In this document: piece after piece, positions 22,949 through 32,570 of the stretch
Numbering within the stretch: the stretch's first letter is position 1
Layout: each line of letters starts with the position of its first letter
Assembly (NCBI RefSeq): GCF_052857255.1
Contig: NC_135498.1
Coordinates: forward strand, 162,622,124 to 162,686,123
DNA: 64,000 bases
Reading direction: 5' to 3'
From: Amblyomma americanum
Lineage: Eukaryota > Arthropoda > Arachnida > Ixodida > Ixodidae
Notes under the pieces: model-generated
What the model saw: the letters and a program-made list of their open reading frames with translations, nothing else
Database searches by the model: none
Told to the model about the DNA's origin: nothing
Position numbers and translations under genes: made by a program

Positions 22949-23566
22949 CACACTACAGTGCAGGTAAGATCATGCAGATATCTTAAAGTACGTCAGGCAA
23001 ATCCCCTAAATGAAGCAAAAGCAACGCGAAGCTTTGAACTTTCCGCCTGCCGTCCTCTTCTAGAGCGCCGCCGGATAATCGAGCCTCCCATTTGCTGAGA
23101 CGCCGTGGTCACGTGTTAGCGCGAAGTTTTTTGCTCCCCAGCAGATGCCGGCACCATTGTCGGGGGTAGGAGTCACGCTTCGTTTTCTTTTTGTGCAACA
23201 GTTTTGGCGGAAAGCGTTTTTCTATCTTTGACGGCGTCTACGCGCTGCGGCGATACCGTGCTTATGTTGCGCGTATGGATGCAACAACCGAGGAGGCAGT
23301 GGGAAAAGATATTTTGTAATTCCTTCCGGAAAAAGCAACGCGGCTCGCCGAAACGTTTGGCTTCACAGGATCGGCCGGGCAAACTTCGATAATGTGCTGG
23401 ATCCGCGACTTCGTGAGGTGAGTGGCCATTCTTGAGTTGTCAGTGGTGTTTTTTTTTTTCGAATGATTTGGAGCGAAGCGCGAGCGACTGCAGTCTTTCT
23501 TCGCAGTAAATGCTGTTTGGCATAGTTGTAGATAAACTCGTTGGCTCGTAGGCTACGGAAGTTGTG
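22949..23566. other. Unassigned spacer
   Basis: The first 45 bp belong to the repeat shared with 26.3 kb. The remainder holds only antisense-overlapping short frames (23173-23392). Confidence 0.3.
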
Positions 23567-24190
23567 CTTCATGTTGTCTTATGTCCACCGTGTCAGCTAT
23601 GCTAGATTGTGCAGGGGCAGCTTTGATGTTGCGCGCATTTGGTGGCGTGTCGACGTGGTTGCAGCCTGACTCGTTCGCAGGCTCGGCTGAAAAGTTACGC
23701 TTCATATTGTTTGAGCCCCCATGTTTACATTGCTCGCGTTTGACGTCTAGCTTTCATCTTGCGCACTGCTGCAGAAATTTTTGTCAAAGTTGGACTCCTT
23801 CGCTTACGAACCCCATATTAAATAGCCGGTTCTGGCTGCTTGATACCCGCTGTACATGCTGCCCGCAATATAGGTCTAGCTTTTATGTTGCGTGCATTGC
23901 TTGCTGTATTTTTGTCCTAACAGATGGACTCTTTCGCTCACTGATTCGATAGTAAAAGGGCGGTTCTTCCTGTTAGACCCTACGCTATTCATGCTGCTCG
24001 CAGTGCAGGTCTATCTTTTATGTTGGGCGCATTGCTGGACGTATTTGTTTTGTAGCAGTTGGAATCTGTCGCTCACTAACTTGACACCAAAGGGGCGGTT
24101 ATCGCTGTTGATGCCCCCGCTGTTCATGCTGCTCGCGATTCAGGCCTAGGTTTCATGTTGCGCGCATTGCTGAACGTATTGGTCAGCCAG
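23567..24190. repeat. Diverged tandem array, about 4.5 units of 129-135 bp
   Basis: The anchor TTTxATGTTGCGCGCATTGCT recurs at 23622, 23752, 23881, 24016 and 24151 (periods 130, 129, 135, 135). A partial earlier anchor lies at about 23567. Each unit also carries GGACTCTTTCGCTCAC-like and CATGCTGCTCGC-like blocks. The last three periods are multiples of three, so a plus frame (23892-24149) encodes a repeated hydrophobic segment (GRFFLLDPTLFMLLA / GRLSLLMPPLFMLLA). It has no upstream gene context, so I treat it as non-coding satellite. Confidence 0.88.
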
Positions 24191-24487
24191 GGTTCATACC
24201 AAAATCAGGCGTTACCTTGGCACAGTAACGTAGCAAATACTCGATACCTGCGTGGATGGTAATTGAGAATAATCGGTGAGGAAATTGCAAGCACAAATAT
24301 GGGACGGAATTACGCGCGTGGGTTATTATGACAGATGCTCCTTTACTCAGCCACAACATATTTTCAGTCTTAGCGCATTGGTTTGGCTTGTACGGCACTG
24401 TATGCGGTTTCGAGATATTGGAAGCTCATGCACCTTTCAACGCAAGCAGAACGATTTTGGCATGAAAGTGAATTCAAAGCAGCAGCA

Positions 24488-24712
24488 CTGCCGCGGTGGT
24501 CGGGTGGTTATGGCACTCGGCTGCTGGCTTTAAACACGTGGCTCGATCCCGGCCATAGCGGTCGAGTTTCGATCGAGGCGAAATGGCAAATGTCCGTGCA
24601 CTGTGCGATATCTCTGCACGTAAACGCACCTCAGGTAGTCGAAATTATCTTGAGCCTTCCACTAAGGCCTCCTTCAAAGCCTGAGTCACTTTGGGACGCC
24701 CAACCCCGTGAA
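24488..24712 (+). mobile_element. tRNA-derived SINE, plus strand, 3'-truncated
   Basis: The copy begins with the head CCGCGGTGGTCGGGTGGTTATGG-type sequence (A box decayed) and a B-box-like GGCTCGATCCC near 24540. The shared body follows: GTGCACTGTGCGATATC, CACGTAAACGCACCTCAGGTAGTCGAAATTAT and CTTCCACTAAGG. The pyrimidine-rich 3' half is replaced by TCAAAGCCTGAGTCACTTTGGGACGCC, which resembles the alternative tail of the copy at 3718. It is a member of that subfamily. Confidence 0.85.
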
Positions 24713-25801
24713 CAAACATCAAAGCAGAAGGGTGAGGGCAGATTTTGTTCACTAACAATATATGATTGAAACAGCGTGATGTTGATCATTCTTTTCTTCA
24801 GAAACATACAGCAAAAACCTTGCAAGAACATATTTCTCGTAACTGTATGAAAGGTATAGTTGCTTAAAGCAGGTGAGCTTATAAAAGTTTGGTGCCGAAA
24901 CATGAACAATGTTGCAGCAGAAATATGGGAAACTTACCCCGTTCTATTTTCTCCTGTTTTATCCTTGTTTTTTTTTTTTCAATTTCCACTTCAAGCAACT
25001 TCCTAAATGAACCGACGTGTTTTCTTCAGTGAAGAACTGAGTAAATTCGAGTTTTTGATTTTTCAGCATTTGAGTTTTTTTCTTTTGCACGCTACGTCGA
25101 CCGAAAGGGATTAATTAACTGCGGCAGTCTAGGCTACTGCGCGTTAGGCATGAAGATTACAAGAGGAAGGCAATGTTCTCTTTCAAGCCATTATTGCATA
25201 TGCTGACCCCAAGATGATAATCACCTAAACAAGCAGCATTCGAATGACTCATAAGGCGCTGAGTCATTCGTTGCTCACAGCGTTGAAATGCATTTTTGGT
25301 TGCTGTTAATCAACCCAAACTATTAACCCTACATCAAATTTCTCATCACAACCGTGTTATAGTGCGCCACTCTAGAGCATCGTATTCGCCTGTTTACTTT
25401 CAAACATTACGTGGCTACCGTCAGTTGGTTATTTATATCGGTAGCCTGCGAAGTGTACGAGGTATATAAACTCCGAAATAATCTCCAAGCTTTCCTGCAC
25501 TAAAATAATTAAAATTGAGGTGAGTACTCACCACACACTGAATAGCACGGCCCGTTGCACGAGCGAACTCGCCATTGGAAGAATATATTATAGGAGCATT
25601 AAACCGAATCCGTTAAAATAAAGCTATAGGCGCACAAACTAGTCGCATGTCAGTCCACCTCCTCTTTTTGGAGTTAAATTATAATAAGATTGGTCAAAAG
25701 ACGCCGGTTGAAAAGCACGACCTCTGAGCCATTCACTATAGTGCTTCGAGCTCGCTCGCTCACTGCACTTCCGCCGTGTGCACCGCGATCAAAACGATCG
25801 C
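24713..25801. other. No recognised feature
   Basis: AT-rich sequence with short frames only. No repeat or domain was recognised. Confidence 0.3.
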
Positions 25802-26092
25802 AGTACAAAAAGGTTCAGATAAAGCAGTGCAACGTGGTTCGGGGCAGTTATTTGGGTAATTATTTTTGTATCTCCCATACCATGCGGCCGAATAAGAGGC
25901 AGAAAATGCAACAAAAAAATTCATTCGGCCACTTCCAACATATGCTCAGCAATCAAAGCGAGAGCAGGACAAAAAGTTTCGATAAAGCAGCGCAGCGTTG
26001 GTCGCGGAAGTTATTTGAGGAACTGATTTTCCGATCTTCCATGTCATTTCGACAGAAGCCAAGGCAAAAATCACAACACAAAATTCATTCGG
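25802..26092. repeat. Diverged direct duplication, 2 x 127 bp at 164-bp period
   Basis: Copy 25802-25928 and copy 25966-26092 are equal in length. Both run from an ACAAAAAG-TTC-GATAAAGCAG block, through a GTTATTTG block, to CAAAATTCATTCGG. Substitutions are frequent, but alignment needs few gaps. A single plus frame (25690-26142, 150 codons) spans both copies. It has no recognisable domain, and the repeat alone can explain it. Confidence 0.78.
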
Positions 26093-26265
26093 GCCCACGG
26101 TCTGCTGCGCGCCAAAAGGCGAGCGTTGGGAGCGTCTGCTAGCATCCCACGGCCTAGGTGACGACATTGTCGGCGTCCGAAAGAAGCCAAGAGAAGGAGC
26201 GCCGGAATAGGAGGAGGAGAGAGGAGATGTCGTTACCTTTAGTCTATTGAGGGGTTTTAGTTTGG

Positions 26266-26351
26266 TACGGTTCGGCACACGCTGACAGGAGTCTCTTATT
26301 TTACGCACGACAGTGCAGGTAAGATCATGCAGATATCTAAAGTACGTCAGG
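26266..26351. repeat. Second partial copy of the 22.9-kb repeat end
   Basis: This segment matches 22907-22992 almost base for base: GGTACGGTTC, GCACACGCTGACAGGAGTCT and CAGTGCAGGTAAGATCATGC, through to AAAGTACGTCAGG. It includes the outer part of the right arm of the foldback element and about 45 bp beyond it. Both copies carry CAGGTAAG, a perfect splice-donor-like octamer. Confidence 0.88.
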
Positions 26352-26771
26352 GCATCGCGTTTGTCATTCCTTTAAGCCTATAGAAACGTTTACTGTTTTC
26401 TCATTGCCAGTAGTGCACTAAAAAAAACACCCATTTACGCGTGTCCACCCTTTTGCATAAATCACAGTTCACACTCTATTGCTTGGCAGTTTATCATTAC
26501 TTCCCTCAGAACCCCTTCGTGATATGTCCATTCGATAGCAACCTCCGCAATGCGCGCTTATATGCAATAAATCCAACGCAGCGTAGACCACGTTCAGTTT
26601 TCCGCGAAAACTGATAACGTCGTTCAGCGACTGATATTGCTCTCTCACAGCGAGTAAACTAAAAATTAGTTCGATATTCTCCTTGTCATCACGCCCTCAA
26701 GTCCAAGCAGTTTTTGTTGTTGTCTAGTGAACCGTACGCTTGCCCAAAATGTGTGCTGCATATGTGGATAC
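26352..26771. other. No recognised feature
   Basis: Unassigned AT-rich spacer between two repeats. Confidence 0.3.
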
Positions 26772-27070
26772 ACCTGCCGCGCGGTGGTTCAGGAATAAGA
26801 GCGCTCGGCAACTGAGTCAGAGTTCCCGGGTGCAAACCCGACCGCGCCGGCCGCGTTTCGATGAGGCGAAACGCAAAATGTGATGTCACGTGTGCGGTGC
26901 TTTGTGAGAGCACGCTAAATAGCCCCAGGTGGTCGAAATTATTCCGGAGCCGTCCACTCTCACACCTCTTCCTTTATTTCTTCTTTCACTCCCTCCTTAA
27001 TTCTTTCCCTTAAGCCGCGCTTCGGGTGTCCAATGAGATATGTGGGAAAGTGTGTCATTCCCTTTCCTGA
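26772..27070 (+). mobile_element. tRNA-derived SINE, plus strand
   Basis: The head GCCGCGCGGTGGTTCAGGAATAAGAGCGCTCGG contains a decayed A box. The B box is GGTGCAAACCC (26828 region), mutated from GGTTCGAACCC. The body shows CCCAGGTGGTCGAAATTATTCC. The tail shows TTCACTCCCTCCTTAATTC and CGGGTGTCCAATGAGATATG, ending near CATTCCCTTTCC. It is full length but substituted in both Pol III boxes. It differs from the 49.1-kb copy by scattered changes and a small insertion near 26880. Confidence 0.9.
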
Positions 27071-28379
27071 AAGCAAATTTCATATTTTTCTCATGTGGAT
27101 ACCTACCCGCTTTTGCCGTCAGTACTGTTTTAGAATCGGCGAGCTCCGTCAAGGGCTGGTGGCGCACCGCGGATTCCTTGGCTTTCTGCACGCATGCCAA
27201 ATAACATTCGAAATTGTGCGTTTGGTCTATTCTGTACGAGGTTGTAAATAATTACAGCAAAATGTTAGCTGTGCGTAAGTCGAAACATTAGCAGGTTTCT
27301 TTTCAGCTCGCGCATGACAATATGGCAGCTGTATGCTCTACATAACACCAATGAACAGAACACATCATAATCAAGGTTTGGAAATAAGCTCATCCTATTA
27401 ATTCCACCAATGCAACTTGTTTTCTATAAAGAAGATTCATGGGCTAACCCGCTTGACATCGCTGCTTATAACAAATAATTTAACTGCTCAGACCATGGTT
27501 AAACGATTATATTCCATCTACGTTGTGTATTCTGCATCTCTTTGCAAGAACATAACTGTCTTGCGAGGTCTCCCCTGCATCAGGTACCTCACCTCCGCCC
27601 TTCAGATTGCAACAGGCACGAATAATTTCCACAACTCAGCTTCTAGCTCCTATCTTTTGAGGTTTCCATTGAAGACTTCAGTATGATTACAATTTGATAT
27701 TATCTATGCGGAATCACGGTGATATTGTTCTTTCATGTAATCAAAAAGCATTTCACTGAAGACACATATGCGGTGACTATCTTGGAATCATTACATGCAT
27801 AATGTTAGCCGGAGCACGGTCCTAATATTTGTTGTTTCGGTTTGCACAAAGTGTTTCTGGGCATTCACAGTTAGGCTTCCTTACCCAGGAGAGATATAAA
27901 TCCGTTGCTGCGGTTAATGTTACAACAAGAAAGCAGCTAGCCGCGGCGATCGGCAGAGGATGAGTCCTGTTGCCAGAATTTATTTTCCTTCCCTGAGGCA
28001 GGAGATATTGTTAGAATTTTGCCGGAACATTCATTACAATTTTGACATGCAAATAGCAATAGCTTTCTAAAACAAGAAGCTATCAAAAAGCACTGTAAAG
28101 CGACATTAATTTAAGGTAGGTTTTTCAACCTCTTCCACTCGGCGCTGCGCAAACGTCATCGAGTGCGAGTGAGAGCACCTCGCTGGCGGTGAATATGACT
28201 CACTCTTGGCCTGAATCTGCAGGGTGCACACTTATCATTAAGAAAGCAGATATCACTCAAAGCGTCCACCTTGCTCTTAAGAGAAGATAACGGGTGTGTA
28301 ACGCAACCTATCACACACCTTCATCACTTGGAATATCCTGCGTCACGTCTAAAATAGGCGCACGTCAGCGTTATAGAGA
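27071..28379. other. No recognised feature
   Basis: AT-rich sequence. An 89-codon plus frame at 27417-27686 has no motif I recognise. Confidence 0.3.
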
Positions 28380-28860
28380 ACAATCAATCAATCAATAATT
28401 TTATTTCTTCCTCAAAAAAAGATTAGCGGAGGACGAGGAGGGCTCGAAGAAAAGTGAAGTTTCCACTTGACGAGCTTCGAGCTTCGAGATTTCGTAGTAA
28501 GAACGGCTTCGGTTGGTACATGAGTGAGGTGTCTTTTTTGCGCGGACAGTGAGAGGGCTGAATGTCGGGTACTGGAATCACCTAGGTCCTGCATGAAAAT
28601 AAACTTTTTTAGGGAGGTGGTGTGGAAGAAGTAAGTGTGGCGATCTATTGGTGCGAGTGGGGTAGATATGAAGTGCATGTCTCCCGCCACAGGCATACTC
28701 TTCGCTGGAACAACTGCTAGGGCATACATTTCGGGGGCTGAAAAAATCCCTAACCAGCAGTAATATTCGCAGCCACTCTTTGTCTACCAGGTTGCTGCTT
28801 GCTGTATTTGTTAAAATATATATATCGCTACCGTTGCTCTCAATAAAGATCAAGGTGTGC
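28380..28860 (-). mobile_element. Probable LINE 3' end with (ATTG)n tail, minus strand
   Basis: On the minus strand, AAATAAAATTATTGATTGATTGATTG (read at 28414-28383) is a polyadenylation-like signal followed by a four-base tandem tail, as in LINE termini. Upstream minus frames (28729-28412, 28853-28578) show no recognisable domain, so only untranslated sequence may remain. Family unknown. Confidence 0.4.
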
Positions 28861-29061
28861 GTGTGAAACTAATGGAGGTGTGCCAAGATCACCTACTGTG
28901 TTAGAAACAGTACTCCGATCTCCAGTATGAATTTAAGTAAATCCATTTATACTAATGCGTGCTGCTCCTTTTAAATCGCCCGCTACGTGCAGCGGAAGCT
29001 TTGCGCTGGGCAAGGAGGCTTTGTCCCTCGCTTTTATGATGTCGTGTGTATATTCTGTAAC

Positions 29062-29541
29062 CTAGGAGAGCGCGCAAGAAATTGACTTACGGAGTTCGTT
29101 CCAAAGGCGAAGCACCTGGTGGCTCCATCTGAGCAGTGCGAGCACGATGGAGAATGCTATGGCGTTTTTACCCTCCAACCGCTGCTTCCAGTGGGCGAAG
29201 TGGACGTCTTGGTATCCGTCGTCTTCAGAGCGCCTTGGCGGACTGTCGAATTTCAGCACGTACACGGGGCTGCGAGAGGGCGAACGCACCGGAGTCTTTG
29301 TGCGGTCAATTCGGACGCAGACAGTTCGTTTCAATTCCGCCAGGAAGGCTTCCACAATATCCCTAGGGACAATTAATTGCACGTTTGACCTGTAGTTCAA
29401 TGGCACCTGTACCACTTGGCACATAGAGCACTCCCAGAACTGCAGATACGTTGATAGCGGCCGATACTTTTTAAATTTCAGCCACTCCCTGAACTGCAGG
29501 TAGTGCTGAAGTGTTAGACGCTCTGACACCAGCTGCGGCAA
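29062..29541 (-). CDS. Unrecognised 159-codon frame, possible exon or repeat remnant
   Basis: This is an uninterrupted minus-strand frame in a locally GC-richer segment. Its first part contains two related stretches, LTLQHYLQFREWLKF and RPLSTYLQFWEC, which reflect a short internal DNA repeat (29420-29510). Later parts are Arg/Ser/Pro-rich (TKTPVRSPSRSP) and end in a hydrophobic helix-like segment (AIAFSIVLALLRW). I know no family with this layout. There is no clear start context and no splice signals that decide the ends. It could be an exon, part of an unknown element, or chance. Confidence 0.25.
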   Translation of the reverse strand: MPQLVSERLTLQHYLQFREWLKFKKYRPLSTYLQFWECSMCQVVQVPLNYRSNVQLIVPRDIVEAFLAELKRTVCVRIDRTKTPVRSPSRSPVYVLKFDSPPRRSEDDGYQDVHFAHWKQRLEGKNAIAFSIVLALLRWSHQVLRLWNELRKSISCALS

Positions 29542-29659
29542 TGTCTGCAGCTACCCTGGAAGGTGGCTTATCTCCTTGAATCCATAAAACAATCGAGATG
29601 CCCTCATAAAACGCCCGCAATCGGACGCAGAATCACAGGTTTTGGTGATGCAGCAAATA

Positions 29660-29806
29660 CCGGCCACGATGCTCGCGTTTCAATGGAGGCGAAGTACAAT
29701 AAACCCCAGTGGGCTGTGCGGTTTTAGTGCATGTTGAGAACCCAAAGTGATCGAAATTATTTCTCAATCCTCTACTGCGACGCCTCTATGTGTCGTCTTT
29801 CGTTCA
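29660..29806 (+). mobile_element. SINE body fragment, plus strand
   Basis: A truncated copy lacking the tRNA head boxes. It retains CCGGCCACGATGCTCGCGTTTC-like B-box-flanking sequence, GGGCTGTGCGGTTTTAGTGCA, and AGTGATCGAAATTATTTCTCAATCC. These correspond to the shared body block GTGCTGTGCGATGTCAGTGC ... GGTCGAAATTATTCCGGAGCC. Highly substituted. Confidence 0.75.
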
Positions 29807-30174
29807 CTAGCTTTTAACAAGACGATACATGAACACGCACAAAAAGAGAGTACGACCGAGCACAAGCGCCAAGTAGTTCCTTGTTTAACAGTAAGCATGC
29901 AGAACCAACTACCCGGTCAACATACGTTCGTGAATTACTGCATTTCGTATGGCGCACTGAGCTTTCACCGAGGGCAAGATAATCACTGTGTCTTTCATTA
30001 TAACCTGCATCTCTCGTATCGACGTGTAGGCACATTAGGCACCGGAACATCGCTTCCTCCATACAAAATCAAGATGTCTCCATTCAAGGTATCATCTTCG
30101 TTTGGACGCGAAGTGCAATTTTCTCCCCAGGGCGTTAAAAACCAGCGTGAAATAAGACCTTGAGACCTTGAGAC

Positions 30175-30698
30175 CTTCTTCTTCTTCTTCTTCTTCTTCT
30201 TCTTCCTTCTTCTTCTTCTTCTTCTTCTTCTTCTTCTTCTCCCTTTCTCTTCTTCTTCTTCTTCTTCTCTTCTTCTTCTTCTTCTTCTATCTTCTTCTTC
30301 TTCTTCTTCTTCTTCTTCTTCTTCTTCTTTCTTCTTCTTCTTCTTCTTCTTCTTCTTCTTCTTCTTCTTCTTCTTCTTCTTCGTCTTCTTCTTCTTCTTC
30401 TTCTTCTTCTTCTTCTTCTTCTTCTTCTTCTTCTTCTTCTTCTTCTTCTTCATTCTTCTTCTTCTTCTTCTTCTTCCTTCTTCTTCTTCTTCTTCTCTTC
30501 TTCTTCTTCTTCTTCTTCTTCTTCTTCTTCTTCTCTTCTTCTTCTTCTTCTTCTTCTTCTTCTTTCTTCTTCTTCTTCTTCTTCTTCTTCTTCTTCTTCT
30601 TCTTCTTCTTCTTCTTCTTCTTCTTCTTCTTCTTCTTCTTCTTCTTCTTCTTCTTCTTCTTCTTCTTCTTCTTCTTCTTCTTCTTCTTCTTCTTCTCC
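30175..30698. repeat. TTC/GAA microsatellite, about 525 bp
   Basis: This is a near-continuous (TTC)n on the plus strand. It has scattered interruptions (CCTTC, CCCTTTC, TCGTC, CATTC) in the first 300-400 bp and an uninterrupted stretch from about 30565 to the end. A 10-bp tandem (CTTGAGACCT) precedes it at 30155-30177. The long Ser/Phe/Leu and Arg/Lys/Glu frames on the two strands are only translations of this tract. Long polypurine-polypyrimidine repeats can form triplex DNA (known for GAA repeats). Confidence 0.98.
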
Positions 30699-32226
30699 TC
30701 AAGTAGCTGCAGGGCGCAGATCTCTCTTCCTCATCAGCTGGCCGCGCTTCCTCTCGCGCACCCTCAGAAGAGGTAGAAGCACAAACGCCGGCGAAAAATA
30801 TTATACCGCGACAATGGTCTCTGTTAAGTATATTGGCCACGGGCGGCTTTCGTCGCCGGATAGCAAGGGCCAAAAAGTAACGACTTACCAAAGACATAAA
30901 TATATGACTCAAAGCCCGAAAACTATAAAGTAGACACACCATTCAAGAATAATGCCTTCTGGGTAAGAAGCCATCGGCGTCATTTGTATATTCTGTAAAG
31001 AGGCGGAAAGAATAGATGTCCGTTTTTATTAGGACAGTTCGGCATTATGCTAAGTATCCGTTTTGATTGCACCGTGACTGCATCGTTTTGACTGCATAAG
31101 AGCAGTCTCTGTGCACTTCTCTTTAACGCTGAGAAGTGTTCACAGTAATATGCTGTTTGTAGTCACATCGTTCCTGTAATATTATCCTTTCGTATGTTGT
31201 AAATACCAATCTAGTCTCCCCCCCCCCATCTAAAAGTAGTCTGCTCTTGAAGGCCGTAGAGCTCACGCGATGAACTGTGACGATGACTGCGTCTGCTCGC
31301 CCTTCGTTGAGTTTTTCCTTTCTCGCCTAACCTTTCACAGGTGCCTCTCTTAAACCTCCGTTAGTTGCGTTGAGCGCCGGTGTAGTCGCGTAACCGACAA
31401 AGGGAACGCAGATTTTTTACCATTTTAACCGCTGTGAGGTGTCAAGGAGGAAGTCGCCGTCGTTGCGACTGCAAAAGAGAAGGAGCGGGTGATTGTTTCT
31501 ATAGTGGCTATGGCGAGTGCTCAGGAATGTGGCGCGCTCCATGTACGGCGACAACTGCAAAAACGTACCGTCCGAGAAGGGAATAAGCGGCGGACTAGAG
31601 ATAAATGGTCAGGAACAGCACATATATACACCTTCTCTCTAAACTGTTTTACCTGCATATATCGCGAAATCAAAATTCGATCATAGCTCCGGTGAAATTT
31701 TGAATTACCTAGTAAAGTAATTGTCCCATGATTTTTTTTTCTGCAATTATTATGGCGTGCTGTGCGGAAAAATGGTTACTTTCATTTCATCAGTTCCTGT
31801 CATATGTATGTTTCAAGGAAGACAAACCGAACAGTAGGACGACGATACTCTCAACTGTTTTATGGAAGGAATAATACACGACATTAGCACACATACACCT
31901 GAAAACACGCCCCTGTACCGAGCATCAAGACATGTCTGGATAGCGATGCCTGAAATGCTCAAGTAAATTTTGTTTTGGTGCCATACATGTCGAAAGCTTT
32001 TGGAAGCATTTTTAACTAGTGCGGCGGGTGTCGGCTGCGTTAGCCACACATGCATTGTTACATGTAGCGCCTAATTATTTCTTTTCGCACTTCTTTCGAT
32101 AACCATTATCTAGGAGGCATGTGGATGCCTTGCACGTGGCTGCCGACGCTCCATTAGAGAATGCAAACAGCCGCTGCATTCGTGCTCTTGATTTTGTATA
32201 CTAGGCCTAAATTTTAACTTTGATAC
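30699..32226. other. No recognised feature
   Basis: The first 150 bp after the microsatellite are ordinary sequence. A 65-codon plus frame (31489-31686) and an 80-codon minus frame (32055-31813) lack motifs. Confidence 0.3.
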
Positions 32227-32238
32227 TTCGAGGGGTAC

Positions 32239-32558
32239 CCGCCGTGGTGGCTCAGTGGTTAGGCGCTCGCCTACTGATCCGGAGTTCCAGCGTTCGAACG
32301 CGACCGCGGCGGCTGCGTTTTTATGGCGGCAAAACGCTAAGGCTTCCGTGTGCTGTGCGATGTCAGTGCATGTTAAAGATCCCCAGGTAGTCGAAATTCT
32401 TCCGGAGCCCTTCACTACGGCACCTCTTTCTTCCTTTCTTTTTTCACTCCCTCCTTTATCCTTTCCCTTACGACGCGGTTCAGGTGTCCAACGAAATATG
32501 AGACAGATACTGCGTTATTCCTTTCCCCCAAAACCAATTTTTTTTATTATTGTTATTA
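32239..32558 (+). mobile_element. Full-length tRNA-derived SINE with target-site duplication
   Basis: A box TGGCTCAGTGG and B-box-like GTTCGAACGCG lie in the head (32250-32305). The shared body and the pyrimidine-rich tail follow, ending in TTTTTTTTATTATTGTTATTA. It is flanked by a 12-bp duplication, TTCGAGGGGTAC (32227-32238) and TTCGAGGGGCAC (32559-32570), with one mismatch. This defines both ends and shows insertion by target-primed reverse transcription, presumably using a partner LINE. Confidence 0.94.
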
Positions 32559-32570
32559 TTCGAGGGGCAC

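Noticed and set aside
29998..30942. Apparent 314-residue Arg/Lys/Glu-rich protein (minus) and 202-residue Ser/Phe/Leu protein (plus)
   Set aside because: Both are translations of the TTC/GAA microsatellite and its interruptions.
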